Origin: Parasitella parasitica | Taxonomy: Eukaryota; Mucoromycota; Mucoromycetes; Mucorales; Mucoraceae | Assembly: GCA_025201805.1 (NCBI GenBank) | Contig: MU619274.1 | Coordinates: 7,227 to 31,344 of the forward strand | Direction: 5' to 3' | DNA: 24,118 bases | Shown here: positions 1-11,438 of the stretch, in pieces | Layout of the letters: each line of letters opens with the position of its first letter | How positions within the stretch are numbered: position 1 is the first letter of the stretch | Made by a program: the position numbers and the translations under genes | Notes under the pieces: model-generated | Told to the model about the DNA's origin: nothing | The model's database searches: none | The model's input: only the letters and a program-made list of their open reading frames with translations

Positions 1-33
1 AAGAGATAAATGACACTGAACTACCTTTTGTAG

Positions 34-235
34 TACAACACCTCAAGTCATGGTTGTCACCTCTGAAGGGTTTTTTTATCAGTACAATATTGATTTAGAA
101 AGTGGTGGGGAATGTGTGCTTTTAAAGCAATACAGGTGAGATATGCCCACCAAACATGCAAATGATGTCCCGAAACTAACTTTTGCTTATAGTTTGTTGG
201 AACCTACAGACGATAAGCTTGGTGTGGAGCAATAG
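34..235 (+). CDS. ATG18: PROPPIN WD-repeat protein, Atg18/WIPI type, C-terminal end (partial)
   Basis: Only the last two exons are in the window: 34-135 and 193-235, joined across a 57-nt intron (136-192) with a CTAAC branch-like site near its 3' end. Bases 1-33 look like the end of an earlier intron (acceptor TTTTGTAG). The joined frame reads [20 protein letters not shown] and then CVLLKQYSLLE, ending with GVEQ and TAG. This is the last propeller blade of the Atg18/WIPI family, where a GGEC-V-L-K-H/Y-SLL ending is typical. Family members bind PI3P through an FRRG loop (outside this window) and act in autophagosome formation at the phagophore and vacuole. The Hsv2 and Atg21 paralogues cannot be excluded from so short a piece, so the exact symbol is less certain than the family. 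It converges on the deubiquitinase gene that ends at 547. Confidence 0.82.
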
Positions 236-263
236 AGGGTTGCTTTTGCTGATCTTTATTTTT

Positions 264-269
264 AATAAA
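264..269 (+). terminator. poly(A) signal AATAAA of the Atg18-like gene
   Basis: A perfect AATAAA lies 29 nt after the stop codon at 233-235, inside a T-rich stretch. Confidence 0.6.
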
Positions 270-470
270 CATATATCGTATACCTTTTCACTCATATCCT
301 CATTCAATCCGCAATTTTCAAAAATAAAAATGTTCTACTCTAGTGGTACGCTTATATTAGCGATTTATGCGTCATGTATTTTGTATGTAACATGTAAACC
401 CTCTTTTCTCCACACTTTTCTTCCAGATACCAACATCACACACCAAAGAAAAAAGAAGATGATACATCAG

Positions 471-476
471 TTTATT
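471..476 (-). terminator. Candidate poly(A) signal of the USP gene
   Basis: TTTATT on the + strand reads AATAAA on the minus strand, 71 nt downstream of the USP stop codon. Confidence 0.45.
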
Positions 477-546
477 ATAAATAAGAGAAAAAAAAAAGAG
501 AGATGAAAAAAGTCTAGTTGGTGAATATTTTAATACATAAACCCAC

Positions 547-2701
547 TTATTCACGCTCATAAAAGAGCATATAAGCTTCACTCTGCAGTACAGTGTCCAA
601 ATCGACTTCTTCAATTACTTCATCACTGCAACGCCAAAATTTAGTGGGAGGACGAGGCTTTGTTTCGTTTAAAGGGCTTCGCACCTCATGACCCGTAGGC
701 AACTTTTTTCGGCGATAAGTAACGAAATGTCCAGAATTATGATTGCCGTAGTGAACAATTACCGCGCATAATTTATACTGAATCGCACGAGATACAGGTA
801 CCACAGATAAAGAAGGTAGTGCACTTTGTATCGGCCGATCTTCCTTGTTGCTGTTCAAGAGCGCAACACCTAATCCATCTTGCTGATGATGTGTGAATCG
901 ATGGCCATTAGCCATGTTGCGTAGATACACAAGACTGGTTCGGCTAGTACGAGTATGAGGCAATACAGGCGTGGGTGGAGGTGAGCTCAAAGATGCTGTG
1001 GGTTCGGCTGTGTTGAGATATCCATTCGTGGTATAAGGTGCTAAATCGAGGTATTCCGAAAACTCAACTTGGCAATGGTTTTTTTGAACCATGCCAGAAG
1101 GATGGTAAATAGAGCGCGAGATGTGAAGACATAGAGATTTTGGTGGATTAGCAAACATGGTTTGCTTTGTTGTGCGCGGTACAGTTTGGGGAGTCACTAG
1201 TGGCACATTATACAATGTAGCTTCGATGTTGGACCGCAAAGCATCTTTGACTCGTCCAATATCAATGTTTAAAACGGTGGCCCTTTCGTTATCTTGCTCC
1301 AAAGAATTCAGTTCTTGCGTCATTGACTCTAACGTGGCAGCAAGTGTACATTTTCTGCACTGGAAATCGTTCAAAAAATCGACTTTGGTGTAGGTTTTCA
1401 AGCAATCTTCTAATGTGCAACTGGACTATTGGATACGGTTAGGAGCTGTACCATGTAATTCGAATTGTGCTTACAGTTTGAGGTGCAGATAACGAAATGT
1501 TATCAAATGTATGGTGTCTAATAGGAGCCTATCAACAGACGGTTAGAGAAATACCAAGGAATTTTGTCGGATAACTTACAGTGTAACCGCAATTCACACA
1601 ACTGATTTTGGAAGCAGCTAATCCTGTAAATGGATTTCTGGGGCTACGACGTCTTGGACGTAAATGACCACCAACAGTACATACCGAGAAGGAGCTCCAC
1701 ATGGATGCTGTTGTGCCGAATGACGATACAGATGAGGTTTCAAAGTTGTCGCCATTAGGATCCTAGGTGTAATGTAAGTTGGATACCCAAACCATAGCTG
1801 CACATAAACACAACATACATTATCTCCATATGCGAACCCTCTAAGAGTAGCAGCATCCAGCAAGGATGTAGCGTTTTCTCGATATTGAATTTCTTCTTCG
1901 GATGTAAGTACACTTGAAATGATTTGAAATAACTCATGGGCGTCCTGATTACAGCTATGAGTTTCACATTTTAATATAAAAGTAAACAAATAATATCATT
2001 TACCTGTTGATCACGGTTAATGGTACCACCGGATTTTCGTTCTAAAGCTCTTAGGAAATCTGTGGGAGTGATGGATCTTGGTTTTGGTAAAGGTCTATTC
2101 AGCACTATAATCAAAGCAATTAGCAACCTTTTACACACATATTTTGACCATTCCACAAAAATATGTACTTTCTATAGTTGCATACAGCGCACAAGCAACA
2201 GATTGAAGAATAAATTCGTTTTGAGGGACTACAGGTGCTGACTCATCTCCTTGCTCGTCAACGCGTTCAGCCTATGTCAATGTAAATAAACACACACTGT
2301 GAAAAAAAAAAAAGATGGAAATGAGACACTTACAAGATAAGAACGCAAAGTGGCCAAAGTAGCAAATGCCTACGTAGTGTGTCTTTGATGAATAAAACGT
2401 CTCATATTGAACATACTCGTCCATTTCTTTACCTGTAATACAGAATTTACAAAGCAATAATTCTGTGAATTGACAAGGCCTAGGATATACTGACCATCAC
2501 GCTCTATATTAATTATAATGAATAGCTTGAATTGCAGTTGCACCACTTTGATATACCTCTTTGAATCTTGGATCTTATCCTTCTTTTTCTTTTTTTGGTC
2601 TCATAGCTATTTGATGACGTTAAGACATAACTCGATGCTGCCAATGCGATACCAGCTACTGCTGCAATGGCTGGCAAATGAAAGTTAGAGGAAGAGTTCA
2701 T
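547..2701 (-). CDS. Membrane-anchored ubiquitin-specific protease, USP30/Ubp1 type (peptidase C19)
   Basis: Nine exons on the minus strand: 2701-2557, 2503-2433, 2369-2334, 2271-2169, 2104-2004, 1944-1819, 1762-1580, 1528-1475 and 1425-547. They join in frame to 565 residues. Residues about 7-29 form a hydrophobic segment followed by KKRKRRIRSK, a signal-anchor pattern as in USP30 (mitochondrial outer membrane) and yeast Ubp1 (ER). The cysteine box is GLVNSQNYCFVNSVLQ with nucleophile C65. QQDAHELFQ spans the exon 5/6 junction. A zinc site is formed by C249/C252 (CVNC) and C296/C299 (CRKC), and RHHTFDNISLS lies between them. The histidine box is NHNSGHFVTYRR (H506), followed by FWRCSDE (D541) and YMLFYERE at the end. 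All catalytic residues are present, so it should be an active cysteine protease removing ubiquitin from membrane-associated substrates. Introns are 49-64 nt. The start is the first ATG before the hydrophobic segment. Confidence 0.92.
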
Positions 2702-3557
2702 TATATATCAAAATTCCTTTATAACATGAAAGAAGGGAGTGTTAGTCTAATTTAAAGGGATAAAGGAAGAATTTTTTTCTATGGTAATGTGAGAAAAAGG
2801 AAAAAAGAAATAGGGGTCGTTCTAGGAATAAAAAGGGTGTGCAGCCACGGTTTTAAGCTGTAAACCAATTAAACATGTCATGTAAAATAAGCGACAGTTC
2901 TGGTCGCTAGACGGATCTTGCATTTGCTAGCGTCTATTGCGAAAAAATAGCTTTCAATGCATACATCAATGATATTCAGCCCAGAAACAAGCGAGCTTTG
3001 GCTGTAAAATATTTGCATCGCACTAAATGTGCATACACTATCACCGAACACTATGTTGGCTACACTACTATTATACTTTAATCGGATCGGAATAAACGAC
3101 AGGTAATTGCTAGTATGTGATGAAGTCTAAAGTAAGACCTACGAATTATTGGTTGTTAATACATGAAAAACAATCAACGTCTATTTATGATAGTTCATAC
3201 AAGTAAAAAAGGAGGACGAGTTTGACATGTATGCTTATTTGCTTGGTTGATAGTGACTTTTCAACTAAATAAGCTTATTTTGACGTTCTGCATCTACTGG
3301 GAACGGCTTTACTAACTTGATTTGAGTGTACGTTCAGTAGCTTACATGAAAAACATAACTTGAGAGAAGATTTGTTTTTCATTGACTATAACTTTTGCAA
3401 TGATTCGAGTTTATAGCAAGAGCCTTCATTCCATGTTGTGCGGCCACTCAAATCACATTGCTGCTGCTGCTGCTGGTGGTGGTGGTAGTGGTTACTGTTG
3501 CTAATCTAAGAATAAATTTTTTCTTTTTTCTATTTTGCATACATACAACCTAGAACC
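2702..3557. promoter_or_regulatory. Divergent promoter region between the USP gene and DDX41
   Basis: This 856-bp region separates two divergent start codons. No coding frame is supported. It contains a three-codon upstream ORF before the USP start (minus strand, ATG at 2727-2725), two partial direct copies of AATAARCGACAG followed by GCTAG (2886-2910 and 3091-3113), an imperfect hairpin (3233-3274), and a (GCT)n/(GGT)n microsatellite about 70-100 nt before the DDX41 ATG. No clear TATA box is seen on the DDX41 side. Confidence 0.55.
3459..3490 (+). repeat. (CTG)n-(GTG)n trinucleotide microsatellite
   Basis: Five CTG-type units run directly into four GTG-type units upstream of the DDX41 start. 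No reading frame joins it to the gene, so it is probably in the 5' UTR or core promoter. Confidence 0.75.
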
Positions 3558-5766
<2,209 letters not shown>

Positions 5767-6194
5767 TTTTTAAAGGCAATAAATATACCTTAAAAGGAGT
5801 TCTAGATCTAGCTCGTTTTTGTAGCCATTACTTGTAAAGTTACTTCATCTCTCTCCTCTCTTCAATCTTGCGTAACTATACCATAATTGATTTGCAACAA
5901 CGTCATAACCTACCTTTCCTAACAGGAATATTCTCGAATTCTCCCAGAGGCTTCTATTTCCTAATTTGTCTTTGCTAGGTTTTATATATTGACCATTTTC
6001 ATTTATTCCTCTTTTTTTTTTTTCTTTTATCATCATTTTTTTTTTTGCTTTCTTTTTTTCAAATTTCTTATATTGAATCAATCGAAAAAACTAGTAATGT
6101 ATATGGGGTGGTTACCACTGTAAATATAGCTGAATCTCAACTCATCAAACTTGGTAGGCAGCTTGTTAATTTTATAAAGTAACCGTATGAAATT
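5767..6194. promoter_or_regulatory. Intergenic region upstream of the SAM-HMG gene
   Basis: This 428-bp spacer starts with the DDX41 3' end. It then becomes strongly pyrimidine-rich on the + strand (CTCTCTCCTCTC near 5850 and T/C runs at 6005-6062), a common promoter feature in fungi. No clear TATA box is seen. A lysine-rich open frame on the minus strand is only the complement of the pyrimidine tract. Confidence 0.5.
5778..5783 (+). terminator. poly(A) signal AATAAA of DDX41
   Basis: A perfect AATAAA begins 12 nt after the DDX41 stop codon, which is close. A more distal site may also be used. Confidence 0.5.
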
Positions 6195-6198
6195 ATGA
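6187..6198 (+). promoter_or_regulatory. Three-codon upstream ORF overlapping the SAM-HMG start
   Basis: ATGAAATTATGA encodes Met-Lys-Leu-stop. Its TGA (6196-6198) overlaps the main ATG (6195-6197) in the arrangement ATGA. If transcribed, it could lower or condition translation by termination and reinitiation. Confidence 0.5.
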
Positions 6199-8066
6199 AA
6201 TCATATACATCGATACCTGTCTCGATTAAAGAGAAGCAAGCCCCATTTGAGTTTAGTTCGTCTGAGCATCAGCAAGTAAAAGATTTTTTGGATAAATGTC
6301 ATTTACAACAATATTATGCAACTTTTATTGAAGAAGGATTTGAATCTTTACAAGCTGTAAGTTATCTGTTCTTTCATATTCTTTTGGAAGCGTCTTTTTG
6401 CTTCCCTATTTGAATGTCCGGACCAACTTTTTTTTGCCTTGGGTTTTTTATCAATTAGGTACTGGAAATTACAGAAGAAGATTTAATTGCTTTATATGTG
6501 AAGAGAGGCCATAGAAGAGTAAAGTATTCATTTTATTAATAGTGAAGACTACTTTATATTTCTGACATCATATTCGTTTTTTAGGTAATCCAAAGAGCCA
6601 TAGCAACTTTAAATGGCGTCCCAGAACATCAGCCACTGCAAACGGTGAGCAAAAGCATTGCAACTAGCATTCCGCCGTCCACAGTCAGCGCATCATGTTC
6701 CAGTATGTTCCAGAACGGAATTCAATTGAGGGGGGTTTTTTTTTTCTCATACGCTTTATTTATTTGCTTTATAGAGTCGCATAATAATGGTAATCATTCT
6801 AGCGAGGGATCTTCAGGCACTTATACCACGAGCGGATATGGTTCAATGGGTTCTCCACGACTTGCGACGTCCGCAATGTTTAATACAAACAGCGTAAGTA
6901 AGCCTAATACCTTCCACAGCTCTTCCGGCTATTCTGTCAATAATAGCGAAATGAACAACACATCGTTGATTAACATAGCAACCACCGATCATCTGCCTTC
7001 TCACACACGACAACTGGCTCACATTGTTCATCAAAATCCAACCGAATGTGAATCCCAGGATATGATCGATGCAAGCCAAAAAGAATCACGATCATCGTAT
7101 TCCTCCCATGACGATGAGGATGAGGATATAGCTGAAGATGAGCAATCTAATAATGAGAATTCAAGCACTACCTCACCATTAAAAAGGAAATATAGACGCC
7201 ATCCTAAACCAGATAAGAATGCGCCAATCAAGCCACCTTCTGCCTACATAATGTTTTCTAACGATGCTCGCGCTCAGCTGAAAGGACACAACATGACATT
7301 CGTCGAAATTGCAAAAATTGTGGGCGATCAATGGAAAAACCTGGGAATTAATCAAAAACAGAAATATGAACGAACAGCGATGAGAGTAAAAGATGAATAC
7401 ATTAGTGCTTTGAACGAGTACAGAAAAACCAAGGAATACAAGGTAAATTAGGAGACTTTTGGTTTGGGAGAAAGCAGCAAATCAAATAATATTTGTATGC
7501 ACACAGGAGTATCAAAAGTATTTGACCAATTTCAAAGCGGAGCAAGATGCTACTAATCGAAAAATTGTGAGGTTACGAAAGAGAGCGAAAAGATCATCAC
7601 CTGGAAGGTTTGTTTGCAAGAATTTGCAGTATGGGCACAGTATAATAATATACTGACTACTCGAAAAAAAAGTTGTAGTTTGGCTGACAGTTCCTCTAAT
7701 GGTAATGACAGAACTTCAAGTAACGGCAGTTGTGAATCTCACTCATATTGCATGAACACAGACAATGCCCGAAGTTCATCTTCTAGTGGTGGATCCACTG
7801 ATATATACAAGGCGCATCGTAAGGCACAAAACAACATTACTAGCAAGGGTAGCAGTAGCGAAGAGGGAAGTTTACTACAAAGTATGGATACGACTCCGAA
7901 AGCGTCGACATCAACGACTCCACCCGATGAAGCAGACGACGAAGCACACGCTAACAATGAGAGCTTGATAGAAGAATGCTATTCTCCTCAACAGAAAGCA
8001 CCACCTCTGATAAGCGATGCTATGGCAAAATCAAATTATCACAGATTACCTTTTAATGAGCAATGA
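6195..8066 (+). CDS. SAM domain plus HMG-box protein, putative transcription or chromatin factor
   Basis: Six exons (6195-6356, 6459-6518, 6585-6702, 6775-7442, 7507-7607, 7679-8066) join to 498 residues. Residues about 25-85 form a SAM domain: VKDFLDKCHLQQYYATFIEE, then EITEEDLIALYVKRGHRR across the first two splice junctions, then VIQRAIATLNG. A serine/asparagine-rich linker contains an acidic run (DDEDEDIAEDE) and then a basic patch (KRKYRRHPKP). A canonical HMG box follows at about 255-330: APIKPPSAYIMFSNDARAQL, IVGDQWKNLG, and YISALNEYRKTKEYK. After it come RLRKRAKR, a likely nuclear signal, and a long Ser/Thr-rich tail. HMG boxes bend DNA and SAM domains oligomerise, so a nuclear regulator is likely; its targets cannot be told. 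Intron 3 is called because reading through gives an unlikely Phe-rich insert and GTATGT..TTTATAG is a strong pair. Confidence 0.88.
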
Positions 8067-8214
8067 TATTGTGTACTACGCCCATCAGAATACCAGCAGC
8101 GTGAGTTTTATTTGTCCTTTTATTTGTTATTATTTCTCTCTCCCTTTAATTTATACAAAACTATGCATCCCCTTTTCTAATCAAAAGAGTACTTAATCCA
8201 TCAAAACCTTTGTA

Positions 8215-8220
8215 AATAAA
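8215..8220 (+). terminator. poly(A) signal AATAAA of the SAM-HMG gene
   Basis: A perfect AATAAA lies about 150 nt after the stop codon and is followed by T/A-rich sequence. Confidence 0.5.
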
Positions 8221-9304
8221 TCAATCTTAAAAAAAAAAGTAACACATTTCTTGTTTGGAACTTGCTCCTTTTTTGGCCATCTAAAATAGGGAAACAAACA
8301 AAGTGTTTGAGTAAGCACAGCTCCGTGTAATCCAAACGCTCACAGAAAACACTCCTTCAACCGTACTAAAGTGGAAAAAAAAAAGTAATCGTCATATAGT
8401 GGCCGCGAAATTTCGATCCATGGCTTTCAAGATCGCCAGCATCACTGTCAAAAGCTTAATTTATTACCATACATGTTTAGCTTCCATTCACAATTACTAT
8501 TAGCAGTTTAGAGTCTTCCTTTATATCCACTAATGGACTAGTACCGAATCTCTTTTAGCAAGTTGACACTAAATGCCCGTATCATTGTATGATGTACGTC
8601 ATAACTGATAAACAAATAATCCTATCTGATGAATCAGCAGCAGTAACGATATATTGTGTTTCAAAACATCAGGTTACAGGACTTTCAATGGTTCCCTATG
8701 ATAATGAGGATTCTGTACATGGCTGAATTAGAGTAAAAAATTGTTTGTAGCCTGACTTATACATTATGTCATAAGCATTGATCAGGTTTCAATGAACAGC
8801 ACAAGACTATTGAATGGCATGGCAGAAACCCGGTAACCATTGTTACATTTGTCGAATGAGGATCAACATGTTCGAAGAACGAAGAGCAAGTTGGAACAGT
8901 GAGAAAAAAAACCATTAGATATTGATGCTAACTAGTTTGCATAAAGTACAAGCGTATTTTGCATCAGCTATTATTAATACTATGTCAAAGAGCCCAACAA
9001 TAAATTATCACAAATAGGAGCTATCTCACGTTGCATCAACAAAGGCACCATTGTAAGAAAATACTACTAATATGGTCAATTTTTTCTTTTTGTTTTTTGT
9101 CACAAGGACACTCAACTGCAGCCAAATGGCATAGTATACACATAATGATCCTAGAGCAGATATGCAATGGATTCAGTAGGGTTTTTGACAATAACTCTTT
9201 CATATCACGGCAAATAGCAGTTTACAAGCAAGTTTTATCATGCTTTTAAGGCTATGATCTGGCTTGGTTCGATTTGCACATATATGTCCCCTTTGTTTAG
9301 GAAC

Positions 9305-9321
9305 ATATATAAATATATAAA
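9305..9321 (+). promoter_or_regulatory. TATA box of the 138-residue protein gene
   Basis: TATATAAATATATAAAG lies 47-63 nt upstream of the ATG at 9368. With transcription starting about 30 nt downstream, the 5' leader would be short and free of other ATGs. Confidence 0.6.
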
Positions 9322-9367
9322 GAAGCACTTTTTGCTTTGGACGTTTGCCTATTTTTCATTTTAAAGA

Positions 9368-9845
9368 ATGCCAGGAATTTGCAGCAAGCCAGTCAAAATT
9401 TTTCGTCTCGATGATGACAATAACTTTGGTAATTGAATAATATCACACTAAAGAAGCCTATAACACTGTATCTGACCATGTCGTCTTAGTGAGCGATATT
9501 ATGCCAAGCGGTATCACAGATGCCACCGAGGGATTGGGCCTAGGCAGCGCGAGCATACAACTAATTTGTAACCTTTGCTTCCATATGTTTTCTGAAAAGG
9601 ATTTAGGAATGACTAAGGAAGCTGAATATGATGCGAGCAGCATTGCTAAAGAACTCGAGAAATATGTTGCTGATTATAGTTTAGAAGACATTGAAAAAGT
9701 TACCGAAATATTCATAAATCACAATGTATCGCATTTCGGGTTATCTAATCCTGTAAACGGAAAGAGAAAACTTTATACTCTTGACGAAACAGGCCGTAAG
9801 AGAATCTATCTTAAATTAGAAGACGCTATCTTCTCATCCAACTGA
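9368..9845 (+). CDS. Unrecognised 138-residue protein
   Basis: Two exons, 9368-9428 and 9490-9845, are joined across a 61-nt intron (GTAATT..CTTAG) in phase 1, giving 138 residues. The N-terminus is MPGICSKPVKIFRLDDDNNF, and the exon junction reads NFVSDIMPSGITDATEGLG. The protein is soluble, with no signal peptide or membrane segment. A Cys pair (LICNLCFHMF) and two probable helices (AKELEKYVADYSLEDIEKVT) are visible. The end is basic-aromatic (GKRKLYTLDETGRKRIYLKL). I recognise no family. Support for a real gene is good: a TATA box 50-60 nt upstream, a consistent splice pair, an unbroken frame and AATAAA 115 nt after the stop. Function is unknown and no role is inferred. Confidence 0.72.
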
Positions 9846-9959
9846 TCATCTATGGTTACGCTCTCCTTAAATGTTCCTCTTATGTCCAAGTCTACAGTTC
9901 CACTTTTTTAATCAAATTTTACTTTTTATGAACACAATCACACACAAAAAATATGCTAT

Positions 9960-9965
9960 AATAAA
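9960..9965 (+). terminator. poly(A) signal AATAAA of the 138-residue protein gene
   Basis: A perfect AATAAA lies 115 nt after the stop codon at 9843-9845. Confidence 0.5.
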
Positions 9966-10012
9966 TCTACAGACCTCAAGAATAACTGTATACAGAAGCT
10001 TGAGTTAAACTT

Positions 10013-10222
10013 TCACTTCATTGATAGCGCATGTCGCCCTGGCTTATTACAGTTGTTTTTTCTATTAAATTCTTTATAAAATCCTAGCTCATCCAACCCA
10101 AATGCAAAACTCCATTCAAGTCTCTTTACAACAATTTGACTTGTACAGACATATACCATTGAAACATGTATATTAAGCTCCTCTAGCTGTTGTTCATTGT
10201 ATTTTAGCAAATGTCCAGACAT
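10013..10222 (-). CDS. Possible small ORF, 69 residues, doubtful
   Basis: An open frame starts MSGHLLKYNEQQLEELNI with A at -3 of its ATG, and ends 129 bp downstream of the BCS1-like stop on the same strand. Against it are two short upstream ATGs (ATGCGATAA and ATGACCTAA), no TATA box at a sensible distance, no family resemblance and no clear poly(A) signal. It may be a real microprotein, an exon of a larger transcript, or chance. Confidence 0.2.
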   Translation of the reverse strand: MSGHLLKYNEQQLEELNIHVSMVYVCTSQIVVKRLEWSFAFGLDELGFYKEFNRKNNCNKPGRHALSMK

Positions 10223-10351
10223 TTTAGGTCATTATCGCATTGTCAACGTTGATTTTTTAAATTTTTTATTTTTTATTTTACCAAGGCAAATATACGGTGT
10301 ACATTGGGTAATATCAAAGGAAAGGAGAGGGTATACGATATAATCTGTCAG

Positions 10352-11403
10352 TTATTCCTGCGCTTCTATTTCTCCTATTGAATGCTTCTGAGCGTTTGCC
10401 AGCTTTTTTTCCTCTCTATGCATTTTGGCTTGTTCTCTATCAAAATCTACTTTACTCAAAAATTCTGGAATTCGTTCAAACATATTCTCATAAATTTCAT
10501 CCCTTGTCCAGCCAGCAGAGTTAGCTTCTAGTAACAGATCAATAAAGAAACTCTGGATTTCGGCTGTGGTAACCTTGTCATTGGGGATCATTGATTCAAA
10601 TTTCTCACCGCATTCTGCTGCCTTTTCTTTCTCTTCGCCTTCGATGGGCATCGATGTAGTCTCATCCAATTTCATAAATCTCCAAAACGTGTCTCTGACT
10701 TGCTCAGGGGCAGCATAATCGAATTTGAGCTTGACATCGATTCTACCAGGACGCAGTAATGCTGGTGTAATTTTATTAAGGTTATTGCAAGTCATGAAAA
10801 TCACTATTCGATATGCATTAATACAAGGCACAAAACCAGTTGCAAGCATACATAGTAGGTAGCTTACTTGATCCCTCTTGGCTCTGCATGCCATCCAATA
10901 CATTCAGTAAACCAGACATGGTGAGTGTGTCTTTCTTCTCTTTGTCGCTAGCGCTATTCTCAAATAAATGATCGATGTCTTCAATAATAACGATACTGTT
11001 ATGAGGCACGTTTCTGATCAATGATAACAGATTATCATTGGTTGTTGTAGCCAAAGCGCCCATGATGGCAATGTTATAATCCAAGTGGTTCTAAATATCG
11101 TGAGTTAGCTGCCCACATACATCAATGCTAACACAACTTACAGCGATCGCTTGGATAGTTGAGGTCTTTCCTGTGCCTGGAGGACCATACAACAGATAAC
11201 CACGACGATGTGGAATGCCTCGTTTTGTGTACCAGTCAGCCCTTCTTTTAAAAGTCTGCATATCCATCATCAAATGTTCCATTTGACCCTTTTTCAAATG
11301 AATACTGTCTATTTCGCGGGAAGGAAGCTGTCTCTCATGCTTCCAGTTATAAGCATCGCTTCTCCAGATGTCCTTTTACACAAAAAGAAATGCTTATTAA
11401 ATG

Positions 11404-11438
<35 letters not shown>

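Larger units (their letters stand above)
236..546. other. Convergent 3' intergenic region
   Basis: This 311-bp AT-rich spacer lies between two stop codons that face each other. It holds AATAAA at 264-269 for the + gene and its complement TTTATT at 471-476, usable by the - gene 71 nt after its stop. Short open frames here are low complexity and show no splice-supported coding potential. Confidence 0.6.
8067..9367. other. 1.3-kb intergenic region without a recognisable gene
   Basis: The first 150 bp are the 3' region of the SAM-HMG gene. Most of the rest is AT-rich sequence with stops in all frames. I see no tRNA, no clear splice-joined coding exons and no strong repeat. The last 70 bp hold the TATA box of the next gene. 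A non-coding transcript cannot be excluded by eye. Confidence 0.5.
9846..10351. other. Convergent intergenic region
   Basis: The 506-bp spacer lies between the stop of the 138-residue gene (+) and the stop of the BCS1-like gene (-). It holds AATAAA at 9960-9965 and one possible small minus-strand open frame, listed separately. The rest is AT-rich. Confidence 0.5.

Noticed and set aside
183-506. 107-residue open frame on the + strand
   Set aside because: It starts inside the last Atg18 exon in another frame and runs through 3' UTR sequence; low complexity with a Lys-rich end.
5845-6081. Lys-rich 78-residue frame on the minus strand
   Set aside because: It is the complement of a pyrimidine-rich promoter tract, with no domain or splice support.
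6703-6774. Retaining this stretch as coding sequence of the SAM-HMG protein
   Set aside because: It has a GTATGT donor and TTTATAG acceptor, contains a long T run, and would insert a hydrophobic Phe-rich block absent from the rest of the linker.
9031-9249. 72-residue frame on the + strand in the 1.3-kb gap
   Set aside because: No good start context, no family resemblance, no poly(A) signal nearby, and composition like the surrounding non-coding DNA.
9262-9275. GGTTCGATTTG, similar to a tRNA B box
   Set aside because: No matching A box or acceptor stem at tRNA spacing, so no tRNA can be folded.
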